From Kitasatospora atroaurantiaca (GTDB lineage: Bacteria; Actinomycetota; Actinomycetes; Streptomycetales; Streptomycetaceae), in NCBI RefSeq assembly GCF_007828955.1, contig NZ_VIVR01000001.1, positions 2,666,001 to 2,730,000 on the forward strand: DNA of 64,000 nt. The letters run 5' to 3'. Both the position numbers and the translations under genes were made by a program. Shown one piece after another: positions 17,452 through 26,125 of the stretch. Under the pieces are notes generated by a model that worked only from the letters and a program-made list of their open reading frames with translations, was not told the origin of the DNA and ran no database searches. The stretch's first letter is position 1; each line of letters opens with the position of its first letter.

Positions 17452-18414
17452 ATGCCGGTCAAGTACACCCGCGAACTGCTCGCAGAGCTGGCCGCCGAGT
17501 CCGACAGCGTCAACGACATGATGCGCAGGCTCGGCGTACCGATGGCGGGAGGCACTCACAGCTACCTCAGCAGGCGGCTGAAGTTCTACGGGATCGACAC
17601 CTCGCATTTCAACCAGGGGCGCCCCGACTACGGACGGCGCCGCTACACCAGAGAGCAGCTGGCGGAGGCGGCTGCCAACAGCACCAGCATCAGCTCGATG
17701 CTCCGCTACATGGGCGTCGAGCCGTACGACAGCGCGTACTCGTACATGAAGAAGCGACTCACCGAGTTCGGAATTGACACCTCACACTTCTCGTTCGGGC
17801 AACAGGGGACAGCCCGCTTCCGCGGCGACGTGATCCCGAAAGCCTTGCTGGCACGGACGGTGGCTGAACAGCGCAGCATCATCGGAGTGGTCCGCGCACT
17901 TGACCTTGTCGAGGGCACCGCTTCCCGAAGGCTCGTGAAGCAGAGCATCGCTCTCCACCACGTCAACACGGACCACTTCTCCGGCCAGGGACACACGAAG
18001 GGGCAGCCGTCTCACAACCGAAAGTCAGCTAAGGACATCCTCGTCACGCTCCCGCCCGGTTCCAGGCGAACCAAGAACGTTCAGCTGCGACGTGCGATGG
18101 AGGACTTCGGAGTGGCCTACCACTGCACCTTGTGCGGTGTCAGCGCGGCGTGGAACGGCGCAAAGCTGGTACTGGAGATCGACCACATCAACGGCAATTG
18201 GCTGGACAACCGGCTGGAGAACGTCCGGTTCCTGTGTCCGAACTGCCACAGCCAGACCCCGACCTATCGTGGCCGCAATCGATCGCGCGGGCTGGTCGCG
18301 GAGGTCGGCCGCATGATCCCCGCTCAATCAATCGCGGGCGACAGTCTGCGGGCGCTCGAAGTACACTGTCCCGCAGCAGGCGGCCGTGGCGCAGTGGCGA
18401 CGCAGACGGTTTAG
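17452..18414 (+). CDS. HNH endonuclease-like protein with three 49-residue repeats
   Basis: The 320-residue protein begins at ATG 17452 (GGGAGGGG upstream). Residues 5-53, 65-113 and 128-176 are three equal-length repeats. Each starts with an LLA/QLA helix, has a hydrophobic-Gly-Val turn (MMRRLGV, MLRYMGV, VVRALDL) and ends in GIDTSHF or VNTDHF. They look like helix-turn-helix target-recognition modules. A zinc-type HNH nuclease domain follows: CTLC (225-228), EIDHINGNWLDNRLEN (243-258) and CPNCH (262-266). The last 11 codons and the stop lie inside the tRNA-Leu gene on the same strand. It is presumably a DNA nuclease of homing or defence type; I cannot say which. Confidence 0.85.
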   Translation: MPVKYTRELLAELAAESDSVNDMMRRLGVPMAGGTHSYLSRRLKFYGIDTSHFNQGRPDYGRRRYTREQLAEAAANSTSISSMLRYMGVEPYDSAYSYMKKRLTEFGIDTSHFSFGQQGTARFRGDVIPKALLARTVAEQRSIIGVVRALDLVEGTASRRLVKQSIALHHVNTDHFSGQGHTKGQPSHNRKSAKDILVTLPPGSRRTKNVQLRRAMEDFGVAYHCTLCGVSAAWNGAKLVLEIDHINGNWLDNRLENVRFLCPNCHSQTPTYRGRNRSRGLVAEVGRMIPAQSIAGDSLRALEVHCPAAGGRGAVATQTV

Positions 18415-18461
18415 GTCCGTTGGCCCGTGAGGGCTTGAGGGTTCGAATCCCTTCGGCCGCA
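18380..18461 (+). tRNA. tRNA-Leu (anticodon TAG)
   Basis: The acceptor stem GCGGCCG (18380-18386) pairs with CGGCCGC (18454-18460), with discriminator A at 18461. The anticodon stem GACGG/CCGTT closes the loop TTTAGGT (18410-18416), giving anticodon TAG (18412-18414). A long variable arm and the T arm GAGGG-TTCGAAT-CCCTT complete a class II leucine tRNA; CCA is not encoded. The D-loop is short but keeps GG. A possible promoter (GCGACA, 18 bp, TACACT at 18362-18367) lies within the HNH gene. Confidence 0.93.
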
Positions 18462-18479
18462 CATCATTACCCTTTGAAT

Positions 18480-18518
18480 CGAAGGCCCATCCGGGAGTAC
18501 CTCACGGATGGGCCTTCG
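18480..18518 (+). terminator. Hairpin terminator after tRNA-Leu
   Basis: Perfect 14-bp arms, CGAAGGCCCATCCG at 18480-18493 and its complement at 18505-18518, enclose an 11-nt loop. The site lies 18 bp after the tRNA and before the convergent rdgB gene, so it may serve both directions. Confidence 0.8.
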
Positions 18519-18538
18519 GTGCGTCATATGGCGAAGCG

Positions 18539-19147
18539 TCAGCCGAGCAGCTCGCGGACGACCGGCGCCAAGGCTCGGAAGGCCTGGCCGCGGTGGCTGA
18601 TGGCGTTCTTCTCGGCGGGGGTCAGCTCGGCGCAGGTGCGGGCTTCGCCGAGGGGCTGGAGGATCGGGTCGTAGCCGAAGCCGCCGTTGCCGGAGGGGGC
18701 GGTGCGGAGGGTGCCGAGGAGGCGGCCCTCGACGACGCGTTCGGTGCCGTTGGGGAGGGCGAGGGCCGCGGCGCAGGCGAAGTGGGCGCCCCGGTGCGAC
18801 TCGGCGATGTCGGAGAGCTGGGCGAGCAGCAGCTCCAGGTTGGCCCGGTCGTCGCCGTGCTTGCCGGCCCAGCGGGCGGAGAAGATGCCGGGCGCACCGT
18901 TCAGGACGTCCACGCAGAGGCCGGAGTCGTCGGCGACCGCCGGAAGACCGGTGGCGCGGGCCAGGGCGTGGGCCTTGAGCAGGGCGTTCTCCGCGAAGGT
19001 GACGCCGGTCTCGGGAACGTCCGGGATCTCGGGGTACGCGTCAGCGCCGACCAGTTCGACGTCCAGCCCGGCGTCGCCGAGGATGGCGCGCAGCTCGGCG
19101 ATCTTGTGCTGGTTGCGGGTGGCGAGGACGAGGCGTCGGGTAGTCAT
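18539..19147 (-). CDS. rdgB: XTP/dITP diphosphatase (RdgB/HAM1)
   Basis: The 202-residue protein has the family hallmarks: LVLATRNQHKIAELRAIL at the N-terminus, ENALLKAHALARATGLP, ADDSGLCVDVLNGAPGIFSARW, GNGGFGYDPI and AISHRGQAFRAL at the C-terminus. It removes non-canonical purine nucleoside triphosphates (XTP, dITP) from the pool by releasing pyrophosphate. It follows rph on the same strand, with a small secreted-protein gene between; in many bacteria rph and rdgB are adjacent or co-transcribed. Confidence 0.95.
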   Translation of the reverse strand: MTTRRLVLATRNQHKIAELRAILGDAGLDVELVGADAYPEIPDVPETGVTFAENALLKAHALARATGLPAVADDSGLCVDVLNGAPGIFSARWAGKHGDDRANLELLLAQLSDIAESHRGAHFACAAALALPNGTERVVEGRLLGTLRTAPSGNGGFGYDPILQPLGEARTCAELTPAEKNAISHRGQAFRALAPVVRELLG

Positions 19148-19168
19148 GGGAGAACCCTAGCCAGGGCG

Positions 19169-19558
19169 TCAGCCGGTGCAGACCTTGCTGAGGTTGGCGG
19201 CGGCGTCACCGAGGGGCTTGAGGTCGGGGACCTGCTTGGCGTCGACGGCCTGCTGGGTCTTGTCTACCTGGGTCTGCAGGTCGGTGATGGCCTTGGTGAC
19301 GTCGGTGTCGCTGGAGTTGCGGCCGAGCTGGTCGAGGTCGTTCTTGAGCTTCTGCAGGGCCTGCCCGGCGGCCTGCGGGTCGTTGTTCGCGTTGTTGAAG
19401 GCGGCGGTGACGTCGGAGATGTCACTGGTGATCTTAATCGCGGTGTTGCCGCAGTCGATCGCCTTCTGGGCGGCGGAGCAGCTCACCGCGCTGAGCGGGA
19501 GCAGGAGGATGAGCGCGGCCACGGCGAGGGTGGTGGAGCGGTTGATGCTGTGCGGCAT
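19169..19558 (-). CDS. Small secreted protein or lipoprotein, unknown
   Basis: The 129-residue protein has an N-terminal hydrophobic signal (LAVAALILLLPLSAVSCSA). Cys27 could be a lipobox Cys (AVSC), though the box is imperfect. The mature part is helical and hydrophilic with two further Cys (CGN near residue 36, VCTG at the end) that could form a disulfide. Segments such as QALQKLKNDLDQLGRNSSD suggest a helical bundle. It starts 22 bp after nothing recognisable and ends 22 bp before rdgB. I do not recognise the family. Confidence 0.75.
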   Translation of the reverse strand: MPHSINRSTTLAVAALILLLPLSAVSCSAAQKAIDCGNTAIKITSDISDVTAAFNNANNDPQAAGQALQKLKNDLDQLGRNSSDTDVTKAITDLQTQVDKTQQAVDAKQVPDLKPLGDAAANLSKVCTG

Positions 19559-19659
19559 CGATGGTCCTCCGGTGAGAGCGCTGGGGCGGGTCCGGTAGGT
19601 GGAGACGGCCGGCGGGGTGCCGCCGGTTCCCGTACCGGGCGGGCGTCTGAGCCGACCGT

Positions 19660-19706
19660 ACGGGCTCCGGGCCCCGCCTGTACAGCGGCCGCACCCGGAG
19701 CCCGTA
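19660..19706 (-). terminator. Hairpin downstream of rph
   Basis: The 13-bp arms TACGGGCTCCGGG and its complement enclose about 21 nt. The structure lies 3' of rph and upstream of the small secreted-protein gene, so it may end the rph transcript. Confidence 0.55.
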
Positions 19707-19761
19707 GCAGCTGACGCTCGTTCAGCCCTGGAGGATCGCTCGGACCTGGGGGTCTGGGGGC

Positions 19762-20487
<726 letters not shown>

Positions 20488-20528
20488 AGCCTCCGAGCGT
20501 AGTCGGTCCCGGAGGTGCTCCATCAAAC

Positions 20529-20567
20529 GCGCCCGGCCCGCCGACGGGTGGTCGGCGGGCCGGGCGC
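20529..20567 (-). terminator. Hairpin terminator after nagF
   Basis: Perfect 17-bp arms, GCGCCCGGCCCGCCGAC at 20529-20545 and its complement at 20551-20567, with a 5-nt loop. It lies between the end of nagF and the start of rph. Confidence 0.85.
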
Positions 20568-20587
20568 GGGTGACCGGTGTGGTCAGC

Positions 20588-20821
20588 TCACATCATGTCT
20601 TCGATGTCGGCGGCGATCGGGTCGGCGTCGGTGCCGATGACGACCTGGATCGCGGTGCCCATCTTGACGACGCCGTGGGCGCCGGCGGCCTTCAGGGCGG
20701 CTTCGTCGACGAGGGAGGCGTCCTTGACCTCGGTGCGGAGGCGGGTGATGCAGCCCTCGACCTCTTCGATGTTGTCGATCCCGCCGAGACCGGCGACGAT
20801 CTTCTCAGCCTTGCTGGCCAT
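20588..20821 (-). CDS. nagF: PTS EIIB component for N-acetylglucosamine (NagF-like)
   Basis: The 77-residue single-domain EIIB of the glucose/GlcNAc family has the phosphorylated Cys in [14 protein letters not shown] (Cys24) and the following [13 protein letters not shown] strand. It receives phosphate from EIIA and passes it to sugar entering through a separate EIIC; the two EIIC genes are divergent at 21199 and 22741. ATG 20821 has GGGAGAAAG upstream. In Streptomyces a stand-alone NagF serves this role. A dre site at 21099 lies in the shared divergent region. Confidence 0.9.
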   Translation of the reverse strand: MASKAEKIVAGLGGIDNIEEVEGCITRLRTEVKDASLVDEAALKAAGAHGVVKMGTAIQVVIGTDADPIAADIEDMM

Positions 20822-21098
20822 GTCTTTCTCCCTCTGTCTCGGCGCGTCGGCTGGTGCGCCGGGTGCCGTAATGCTCGGTGCTGGGGTACCCCCGGCCGAT
20901 GGCTGGGGGAGGGTCGCTGCCGGAAGTGACGCGGGTTCAGACGCCGCGCTGCACAACAGCGCGACAAGCATCGCCCGAGTTGGACCGGTATGCCACGTTA
21001 GTTCACTTTTGGCCCATTTCGGCGCGCGCACTCCCGATCTTCACCCGAGGATGACGATCAGTGGGACCTTGGACCCGACGTGCCCGCCCCTGCCCATA

Positions 21099-21114
21099 AG
21101 TGGTCTACACCAAT
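21099..21114. promoter_or_regulatory. dre-like DasR operator between nagF and nagE1
   Basis: AGTGGTCTACACCAAT matches the DasR consensus ACTGGTCTAGACCAGT at most positions, including GGTCTA and ACCA. It lies 85 bp upstream of nagE1 and 278 bp from nagF. Confidence 0.82.
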
Positions 21115-21198
21115 ATTAGGTGCACTCCGGACAACGCAGGACCGGCCCCCGGCGTTCCGCGCCCACCGACCGGCTCGGCACGGCACTCGGAGGGCGAG

Positions 21199-22488
21199 AT
21201 GAGTTCGGCAGAGGCCGCGGTTCCCCAGGCGCAGTGGTGGCACTCCTTCTACGGCGGCCTGCAGAAGATGGGCCGCAGCCTGCAGCTCCCGGTTGCCGTC
21301 CTCCCGGCCGCGGGTATCCTCAACCGCCTCGGACAGCCCGACGTCTTCGGCAAGGACGGCCTCGGCTGGAACAACGTCGCCAAGGTCTTCGCTGCCGCCG
21401 GCGGCGCCCTGCTCGACTCCTCGCTCGGTCTGCCGATGCTGTTCTGCATCGGTGTCGCGATCGGCATGGCCAAGAAGGCGGACGGCTCCACCGCGCTCGC
21501 CGCGGTCGTCGGGTTCCTCGTCTACTACAACGTGCTGCGGGCGTTCCCGGAGGCCTGCAAGGCGCCGACTGTCCTGGTGGGCAACCAGTGCATCGACTAC
21601 GCCTCCCTGAAGGCGGCGGCAGCGACCTACCAGAACCCGGGCGTCCTGGGCGGCATCCTGATCGGGTTGATGTCCGCGTGGCTCTGGGTCCGCTTCCACC
21701 GCACCAAGCTGGTGGACTGGCTCGGCTTCTTCAACGGCCGCCGCCTGGTGCCGATGATCACGGCCCTGGTGGGCATGCTCTTCGCCTGCCTCAGCGTGTG
21801 GGTCTGGCCGCCGATCGGCGACGGGATGACCTCGTTCGGACAGTGGCTCTCCGACCTCGGCTCGTGGGGCTCCGGCATCTTCGGCGTCGCCAACCGCGCA
21901 CTTCTGCTGGTCGGCATGCACCAGCTACTGAACACCTTCCTCTGGTTCCAGTTCGGCGAGTTCACCAAGGCGGACGGCAGCATCGTCCACGGCGACATCC
22001 CGCGCTTCCTCGCGGGCGACCCCACCGCCGGCCAGTTCACCTCGGGCTTCTTCCCGATCATGATGTTCGCGCTGCCGGCCGCCGCGCTCGCCATCGCGCA
22101 CTCCGCCAAGCCGCACCGCCGCAAGGAGATCTACGGCCTGATGACCTCGGTCGCGCTGACCTCGTTCGTCACCGGCGTGACCGAGCCGATCGAGTACTCC
22201 TTCGCCTACGTCGTCCCGGCGCTGTTCGCGGTGCACGCCGTGCTGACAGGCGTCTCCATGGCGGTCACCTGGGCCCTCGGGGTGCACGCCGGCTTCACCT
22301 TCTCAGCCGGGCTGATCGACTACGTCATCAACTGGGGGCTCGCGACCAAACCGTGGCTGATCATGCCGATCGGCCTGTGTTTCGCGGTCGTCTATTACGC
22401 GATGTTCCGGTTCATCATCATCAAATTCAATCTCAAGACTCCCGGCCGCGAGGACGAGGACGAGGTCGAGGACGTGACCAAGGCCTGA
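21199..22488 (+). CDS. nagE1: PTS EIIC permease, GlcNAc family (first copy)
   Basis: The 429-residue membrane protein of the glucose/GlcNAc EIIC family begins MSSAEAAVPQ after GGAGGGCGAG. It has about ten hydrophobic segments and the family motifs GRSLQLPVAVLPAAGI, DGSTALAAVVGF, YQNPGVLGGI, GMHQLLNTFLWFQFGEF and TSFVTGVTEPIEYSF. It lacks EIIB and EIIA domains, as expected with NagF encoded nearby. It is strongly similar to the tandem copy at 22741. In S. coelicolor the second copy is the one shown to carry GlcNAc uptake, so this copy may be auxiliary. Confidence 0.9.
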   Translation: MSSAEAAVPQAQWWHSFYGGLQKMGRSLQLPVAVLPAAGILNRLGQPDVFGKDGLGWNNVAKVFAAAGGALLDSSLGLPMLFCIGVAIGMAKKADGSTALAAVVGFLVYYNVLRAFPEACKAPTVLVGNQCIDYASLKAAAATYQNPGVLGGILIGLMSAWLWVRFHRTKLVDWLGFFNGRRLVPMITALVGMLFACLSVWVWPPIGDGMTSFGQWLSDLGSWGSGIFGVANRALLLVGMHQLLNTFLWFQFGEFTKADGSIVHGDIPRFLAGDPTAGQFTSGFFPIMMFALPAAALAIAHSAKPHRRKEIYGLMTSVALTSFVTGVTEPIEYSFAYVVPALFAVHAVLTGVSMAVTWALGVHAGFTFSAGLIDYVINWGLATKPWLIMPIGLCFAVVYYAMFRFIIIKFNLKTPGREDEDEVEDVTKA

Positions 22489-22512
22489 CCCCAGGCGGGG
22501 GCGGGGTCTTTT
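22487..22512 (+). terminator. Intrinsic terminator between nagE1 and nagE2
   Basis: GACCCC (22487-22492) pairs with GGGGTC (22503-22508) and is followed directly by TTTT, a rare clear U-tract in this GC-rich DNA. Confidence 0.6.
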
Positions 22513-22646
22513 GTTGCGCAACTCTCCAAATCAGCGGTTACGGCGGGTAGCCAAGATCGTCAATCCATAACAAGGTTTCGATTTCATAGCGCTTCCTACC
22601 TGCACCGCTTCCAGGGGTTCCCCCCCTTGTCCCCGCGTGCTACAAA

Positions 22647-22678
22647 ACTGGTCTACACCACTTGTGGTGTAGACCAGT
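22647..22678. promoter_or_regulatory. Two fused dre operators upstream of nagE2
   Basis: ACTGGTCTACACCAC (22647-22661) and its exact reverse complement (22664-22678) form a 32-bp palindrome with a 2-bp centre. Each arm contains most of a dre site, so two DasR dimers could bind side by side 63 bp upstream of nagE2. Confidence 0.88.
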
Positions 22679-22740
22679 CCGCGGTTCGGCCCCCCGATGC
22701 ACCTCCCGACCGACCCGCCCTGTCGTTAGGAACTACCCCC

Positions 22741-24012
22741 ATGAGTACGACTGCGCAGGCACCGGCGCCCGCCGCCCCGGCACCCTCCCCGGGCAAGAAG
22801 TTCGGGCAGAGCCTCCTCCAGGGTCTGCAGAAGATCGGTCGCAGCCTCCAGCTGCCGATCGCCGTCCTGCCCGCCGCAGGTCTGCTGCTGCGCCTGGGCC
22901 AGGACGACGTGTTCGGAAAGGACGGCCTCGGCTGGGACAAGGTCGCCGCGGTGTTCGCCACCGCCGGTGACGCCGTGTTCTCGAACCTGCCGCTGCTGTT
23001 CGCGGTGGGTATCGCCATCGGCTTCGCCAAGAAGGCGGACGGCTCCACCGCCCTCGCCGCCCTGGTCGGATTCCTGGTGTACAAGAACGTGCTGACCGCG
23101 TTCCCGATCACCGAGGGCCACATCGCGGACGGCAAGTGGGTCGCCCCGACCTACCAGAACCCCGGCGTGCTCGGCGGTATCGTCATCGGCCTGCTGAGCG
23201 CCGTGCTGTGGCAGAAGTACCACCGCACCAAGCTGGTCGACTGGCTCGGTTTCTTCAACGGCCGCCGCCTGGTCCCGATCCTCATGGCCTTCGTCGGCAC
23301 CGCCGTCGGCGTGATCTTCGCTCTCTGCTGGGGCCCGGTCGGCGACGCCATCGGCAGCCTCAACGACAGCCTGATCGGTGCGGGTGCCTTCGGCGCAGGC
23401 GCGTTCGGCCTGGTCAACCGCGGACTGCTCCCGGTCGGCATGCACCAGTTCGTGAACTCGTACGCGTGGTTCCAGACCGGCGACTTCACCAAGGCCGACG
23501 GCACCGTGGTGCACGGCGACCTCACCCGCTACTTCGCCGGTGACCCGAGCGCCGGACAGTTCATGTCGGGCTTCTTCCCGATCATGATGTTCGCGCTCCC
23601 GGCCGCCTCGCTGGCCATCGCGCACGCCGCCCGCCCCGAGCGTCGCAAGGCCGTGATGGGCATGATGATGTCCCTCGCGCTGACCTCCTTCGTCACCGGC
23701 GTCACCGAGCCGATCGAGTTCGCCTTCCTGTTCATCGCGCCGGTCCTGTTCGCCATCCACGCGGTCCTCACCGCCGTCTCGATGGCGGTCACCTGGGCGC
23801 TCGGCGTGCACGCCGGCTTCACCTTCTCGGCCGGCCTGATCGACTACGCACTCGGGTTCAGCAAGGCGGCCCACCCGCTGATGATCATCCCGATCGGCCT
23901 GGTCTTCGCGGCGATCTACTACGCGGTCTTCCGCTTCGCGATCGTCAAGTTCAACCTCAAGACCCCCGGACGCGAGGACGACACCGAGATCGAGGACGTC
24001 ACCAAGGCCTGA
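22741..24012 (+). CDS. nagE2: PTS EIIC permease for N-acetylglucosamine (second copy)
   Basis: The 423-residue EIIC protein has the same family motifs as NagE1 (GRSLQLPIAVLPAAGLL, DGSTALAALVGFLVYKN, GMHQFVNSYAWFQTGDF, TSFVTGVTEPIEFAF) and the same C-terminal tail ending in DVTKA. It transports GlcNAc with phosphorylation by NagF. It has its own promoter region with a double dre palindrome, the strongest DasR signature in this window, after the nagE1 terminator. A long GC hairpin ends the unit. Confidence 0.93.
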   Translation: MSTTAQAPAPAAPAPSPGKKFGQSLLQGLQKIGRSLQLPIAVLPAAGLLLRLGQDDVFGKDGLGWDKVAAVFATAGDAVFSNLPLLFAVGIAIGFAKKADGSTALAALVGFLVYKNVLTAFPITEGHIADGKWVAPTYQNPGVLGGIVIGLLSAVLWQKYHRTKLVDWLGFFNGRRLVPILMAFVGTAVGVIFALCWGPVGDAIGSLNDSLIGAGAFGAGAFGLVNRGLLPVGMHQFVNSYAWFQTGDFTKADGTVVHGDLTRYFAGDPSAGQFMSGFFPIMMFALPAASLAIAHAARPERRKAVMGMMMSLALTSFVTGVTEPIEFAFLFIAPVLFAIHAVLTAVSMAVTWALGVHAGFTFSAGLIDYALGFSKAAHPLMIIPIGLVFAAIYYAVFRFAIVKFNLKTPGREDDTEIEDVTKA

Positions 24013-24028
24013 CGCCCTCCCGATGCCC

Positions 24029-24070
24029 CGGCCCCGCCCCGCCGCACTCCCCTGCGGCGGGGCGGGGCCG
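24029..24070 (+). terminator. Hairpin terminator after nagE2
   Basis: Perfect 18-bp GC arms (24029-24046 and 24053-24070) with loop CTCCCC. It lies between nagE2 and the convergent LuxR-type gene. Confidence 0.85.
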
Positions 24071-24103
24071 TTCGCATGACCGGTCCGGGACCGGCAGGGC
24101 CTG

Positions 24104-25111
24104 CTACAGCCAGCCCAGCCGGGCCGCGTGCACACCGGCCTGGAAGCGGCTCTGCGCGCCGAGGTCGGCGGTGAGGTCGGCGACCAGCCGGCGGACCGTG
24201 CGGTCGGAGATCTCCAGCTTCCGGCCGATGGCCTCGTCCGTCAGCCCGGCGGCCAGCAGCCTCAGCACCTCCCGGTGCCGGTCGCCCGGTACCGCCCGGG
24301 TCAGCAGCTCGGGCGGTACCCAGGCGACCGCCCAGAAGTACTCGAACAGCTCGCGGACCACCCCGACCACCGCCGGATCGCGGACCACCACCGCCGCTCC
24401 GGAGTCCGCGGCCGGAGCGGGCAGGACCGCCAGTGAGGCGTCCACGACGATCAGCCGGAGCGGCAGGGCGTGCGCGACACGGATCCCCGCCCCGGCGGCC
24501 GTGAGCGCCCGGAGGTGGGCGAGCACGGCGGGCCGGCGCAGCACCGCGGCCGGGTAGATGGTGCGCAGCTCGGCGCCGCGCGCCAGGGCGATCCGTTCCC
24601 GGGCGAGCTTCTCGGCGAGGGCCGGTTCGGAGAGGTCCTGGCCGGGGCGCAGCGAGAGTGCCTCGGTGCGGGCGCTGCGGGCGGCGTCCTCCAGCAGGGC
24701 GGCGATCCTGTCGGGTCCGCGCACCAGCTCCGGTGCGCGGCCGACTCGTTGCCGGGTCTGGACGGGCAGGTAGCGGGCGTGGAGCTGTTCGACCGAGTCG
24801 CGGGTGCGCTGGACGGCGGTGAAGAGTTCGGCCACCTGCCCGTCGGCGTCGAGCAGCAGCTGGCGGACGGCGCTGTCGACGGAGACGGCGGCGAGCCCGC
24901 TGCCGGTGGCGGTGGTCGGCTGGAGCAGTCCGAGCCGGCGCAGCTCGTCCACCGCGGACTCGAACTCGGCTTCGCTCCAGCCGAGTTCGCACCGAAGATC
25001 GTCCAGGGAGCGCCCCGGGTCGGCCAGCAGGTACCCGTACAGGGCGGCACTGTTCTCCACAGCGCCGGACCCTAGCCACCTGGCCACCATTCGGACGGGC
25101 GATTTCACCAT
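24104..25111 (-). CDS. LuxR-type regulator with N-terminal TrmB-like domain
   Basis: The protein has 335 residues. The N-terminal 60 residues (LYGYLLADPGRSLDDLRCEL) form a winged-helix of TrmB type. A middle region of about 160 residues resembles the phospholipase D-like sensor part seen in such regulators. A LuxR HTH sits at the end (LLAAGLTDEAIGRKLEISDRTVRRL). I used ATG 25111 because GGGAG lies upstream; GTG 25060 is an alternative that removes 17 residues. This domain layout is common in streptomycetes, often as single-copy regulators of unknown ligand. Confidence 0.82.
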   Translation of the reverse strand: MVKSPVRMVARWLGSGAVENSAALYGYLLADPGRSLDDLRCELGWSEAEFESAVDELRRLGLLQPTTATGSGLAAVSVDSAVRQLLLDADGQVAELFTAVQRTRDSVEQLHARYLPVQTRQRVGRAPELVRGPDRIAALLEDAARSARTEALSLRPGQDLSEPALAEKLARERIALARGAELRTIYPAAVLRRPAVLAHLRALTAAGAGIRVAHALPLRLIVVDASLAVLPAPAADSGAAVVVRDPAVVGVVRELFEYFWAVAWVPPELLTRAVPGDRHREVLRLLAAGLTDEAIGRKLEISDRTVRRLVADLTADLGAQSRFQAGVHAARLGWL

Positions 25112-25209
25112 CCGGACTCCCGTGGGCGGCGGCTCCGCTCCCGGCCATGGCCGGATCCGGCACCGGTGCGAAGCCCGCCGGCGGCCGGCACCGGCTCCAG
25201 GATGGCCCC

Positions 25210-26118
25210 ATGTCTCTGATCGAAGCTCCCACCATCTGGTTCGACGGCGCCCTGGTGCCCTGGCAGCAGGCCCGGGTGCACGTCCTGACGCACGGGCTGC
25301 ACTACGGCACGGGGGTGCTGGAGGGCACCCGGGTCTTCGCCACCGCCGACGGGCCCGCGGTCTTCCGGCTGGACGACCACCTGCGCCGGCTGGCCCGCAG
25401 CGCGCACATGCTGCGGCTCCCGATGCCGTACGGCGCCGAGGAGTTGGCCAAGGGCACCCTGGAACTGCTCCGGGCCAACGGCCACCGCTCGTGCTACCTG
25501 CGGCACTTCGCCTTCCTTGGCTACGGAGCGATGGGCCTGGACATGCGCTCCTCGCCGACCACCACGGTGATCGCGAGCTGGGAGTGGGACAGCCCGGTGG
25601 GTTCGGAGGCGCTGCGGGTGATGACCAGCAGCTGGCGCCGCACCGACCCGAACGCCGTGCCGCCCGCCGCGAAGGCGACCGGCCCGTACCTGAACTCGGT
25701 GCTGGCCCGGCGGGAGGCGACGGACGCCGGGTTCGACGAGGCGCTGCTGCTGGCGGCCGACGGCGCGGTCAGCGAGTGCAGCTCGGAGAACATCTTCGCC
25801 GTGCGCGGCGGCGTGCTGCGCACCCCGCCGGCCGGCGCGGGGGCCCTGGAGGGCATCACCCAGGACACGGTGCTGACGCTGGCCCGGGATCTGGGCGTCG
25901 AGGTGCAGGTGGAGAACCTGCTGCGCTCGGACCTGTACGCGGCGGACGAGGTCTTCGTGTGCGGTACGGCGGCCGGGATCGTCCCGGTCCGCTCGCTCGA
26001 CAACCGCGAACTCCCGTCCGCACCGGGCGATCTGACGGTCCGGCTGCGCGAGCTGTACGAGGCGGCGGTGACCGGCGCCGAGGCGCGCTACCGCGGCTGG
26101 CTGACGCCTGTGGGCTGA
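25210..26118 (+). CDS. Branched-chain amino acid aminotransferase-like (class IV)
   Basis: The 302-residue PLP enzyme of fold type IV starts at ATG 25210 and carries THGLHYGTGVLEGTRVF near the N-terminus, the likely Schiff-base Lys155 in KATGPYLNSVLARREA, and the glutamate region GAVSECSSENIFAV. It fits the short BCAT group that makes Leu, Ile and Val from their keto acids, but D-amino-acid transaminases and ADC lyases share the fold, so substrate is inferred. It ends 7 bp before the convergent metal-hydrolase gene. Confidence 0.87.
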   Translation: MSLIEAPTIWFDGALVPWQQARVHVLTHGLHYGTGVLEGTRVFATADGPAVFRLDDHLRRLARSAHMLRLPMPYGAEELAKGTLELLRANGHRSCYLRHFAFLGYGAMGLDMRSSPTTTVIASWEWDSPVGSEALRVMTSSWRRTDPNAVPPAAKATGPYLNSVLARREATDAGFDEALLLAADGAVSECSSENIFAVRGGVLRTPPAGAGALEGITQDTVLTLARDLGVEVQVENLLRSDLYAADEVFVCGTAAGIVPVRSLDNRELPSAPGDLTVRLRELYEAAVTGAEARYRGWLTPVG

Positions 26119-26125
26119 GGGGCGG

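Noticed and set aside
18380-18540. Possible attachment site (att) of an integrated element at tRNA-Leu
   Set aside because: I saw no second copy of the tRNA 3' end and no integrase in the window. The HNH protein lies on the 5' side of the tRNA, which is unusual for tRNA-targeted integration.
22726-24135. 469-codon minus-strand open frame across nagE2
   Set aside because: It is antisense of the EIIC gene, acidic and Arg-rich with no recognisable domain. The plus strand is clearly coding.
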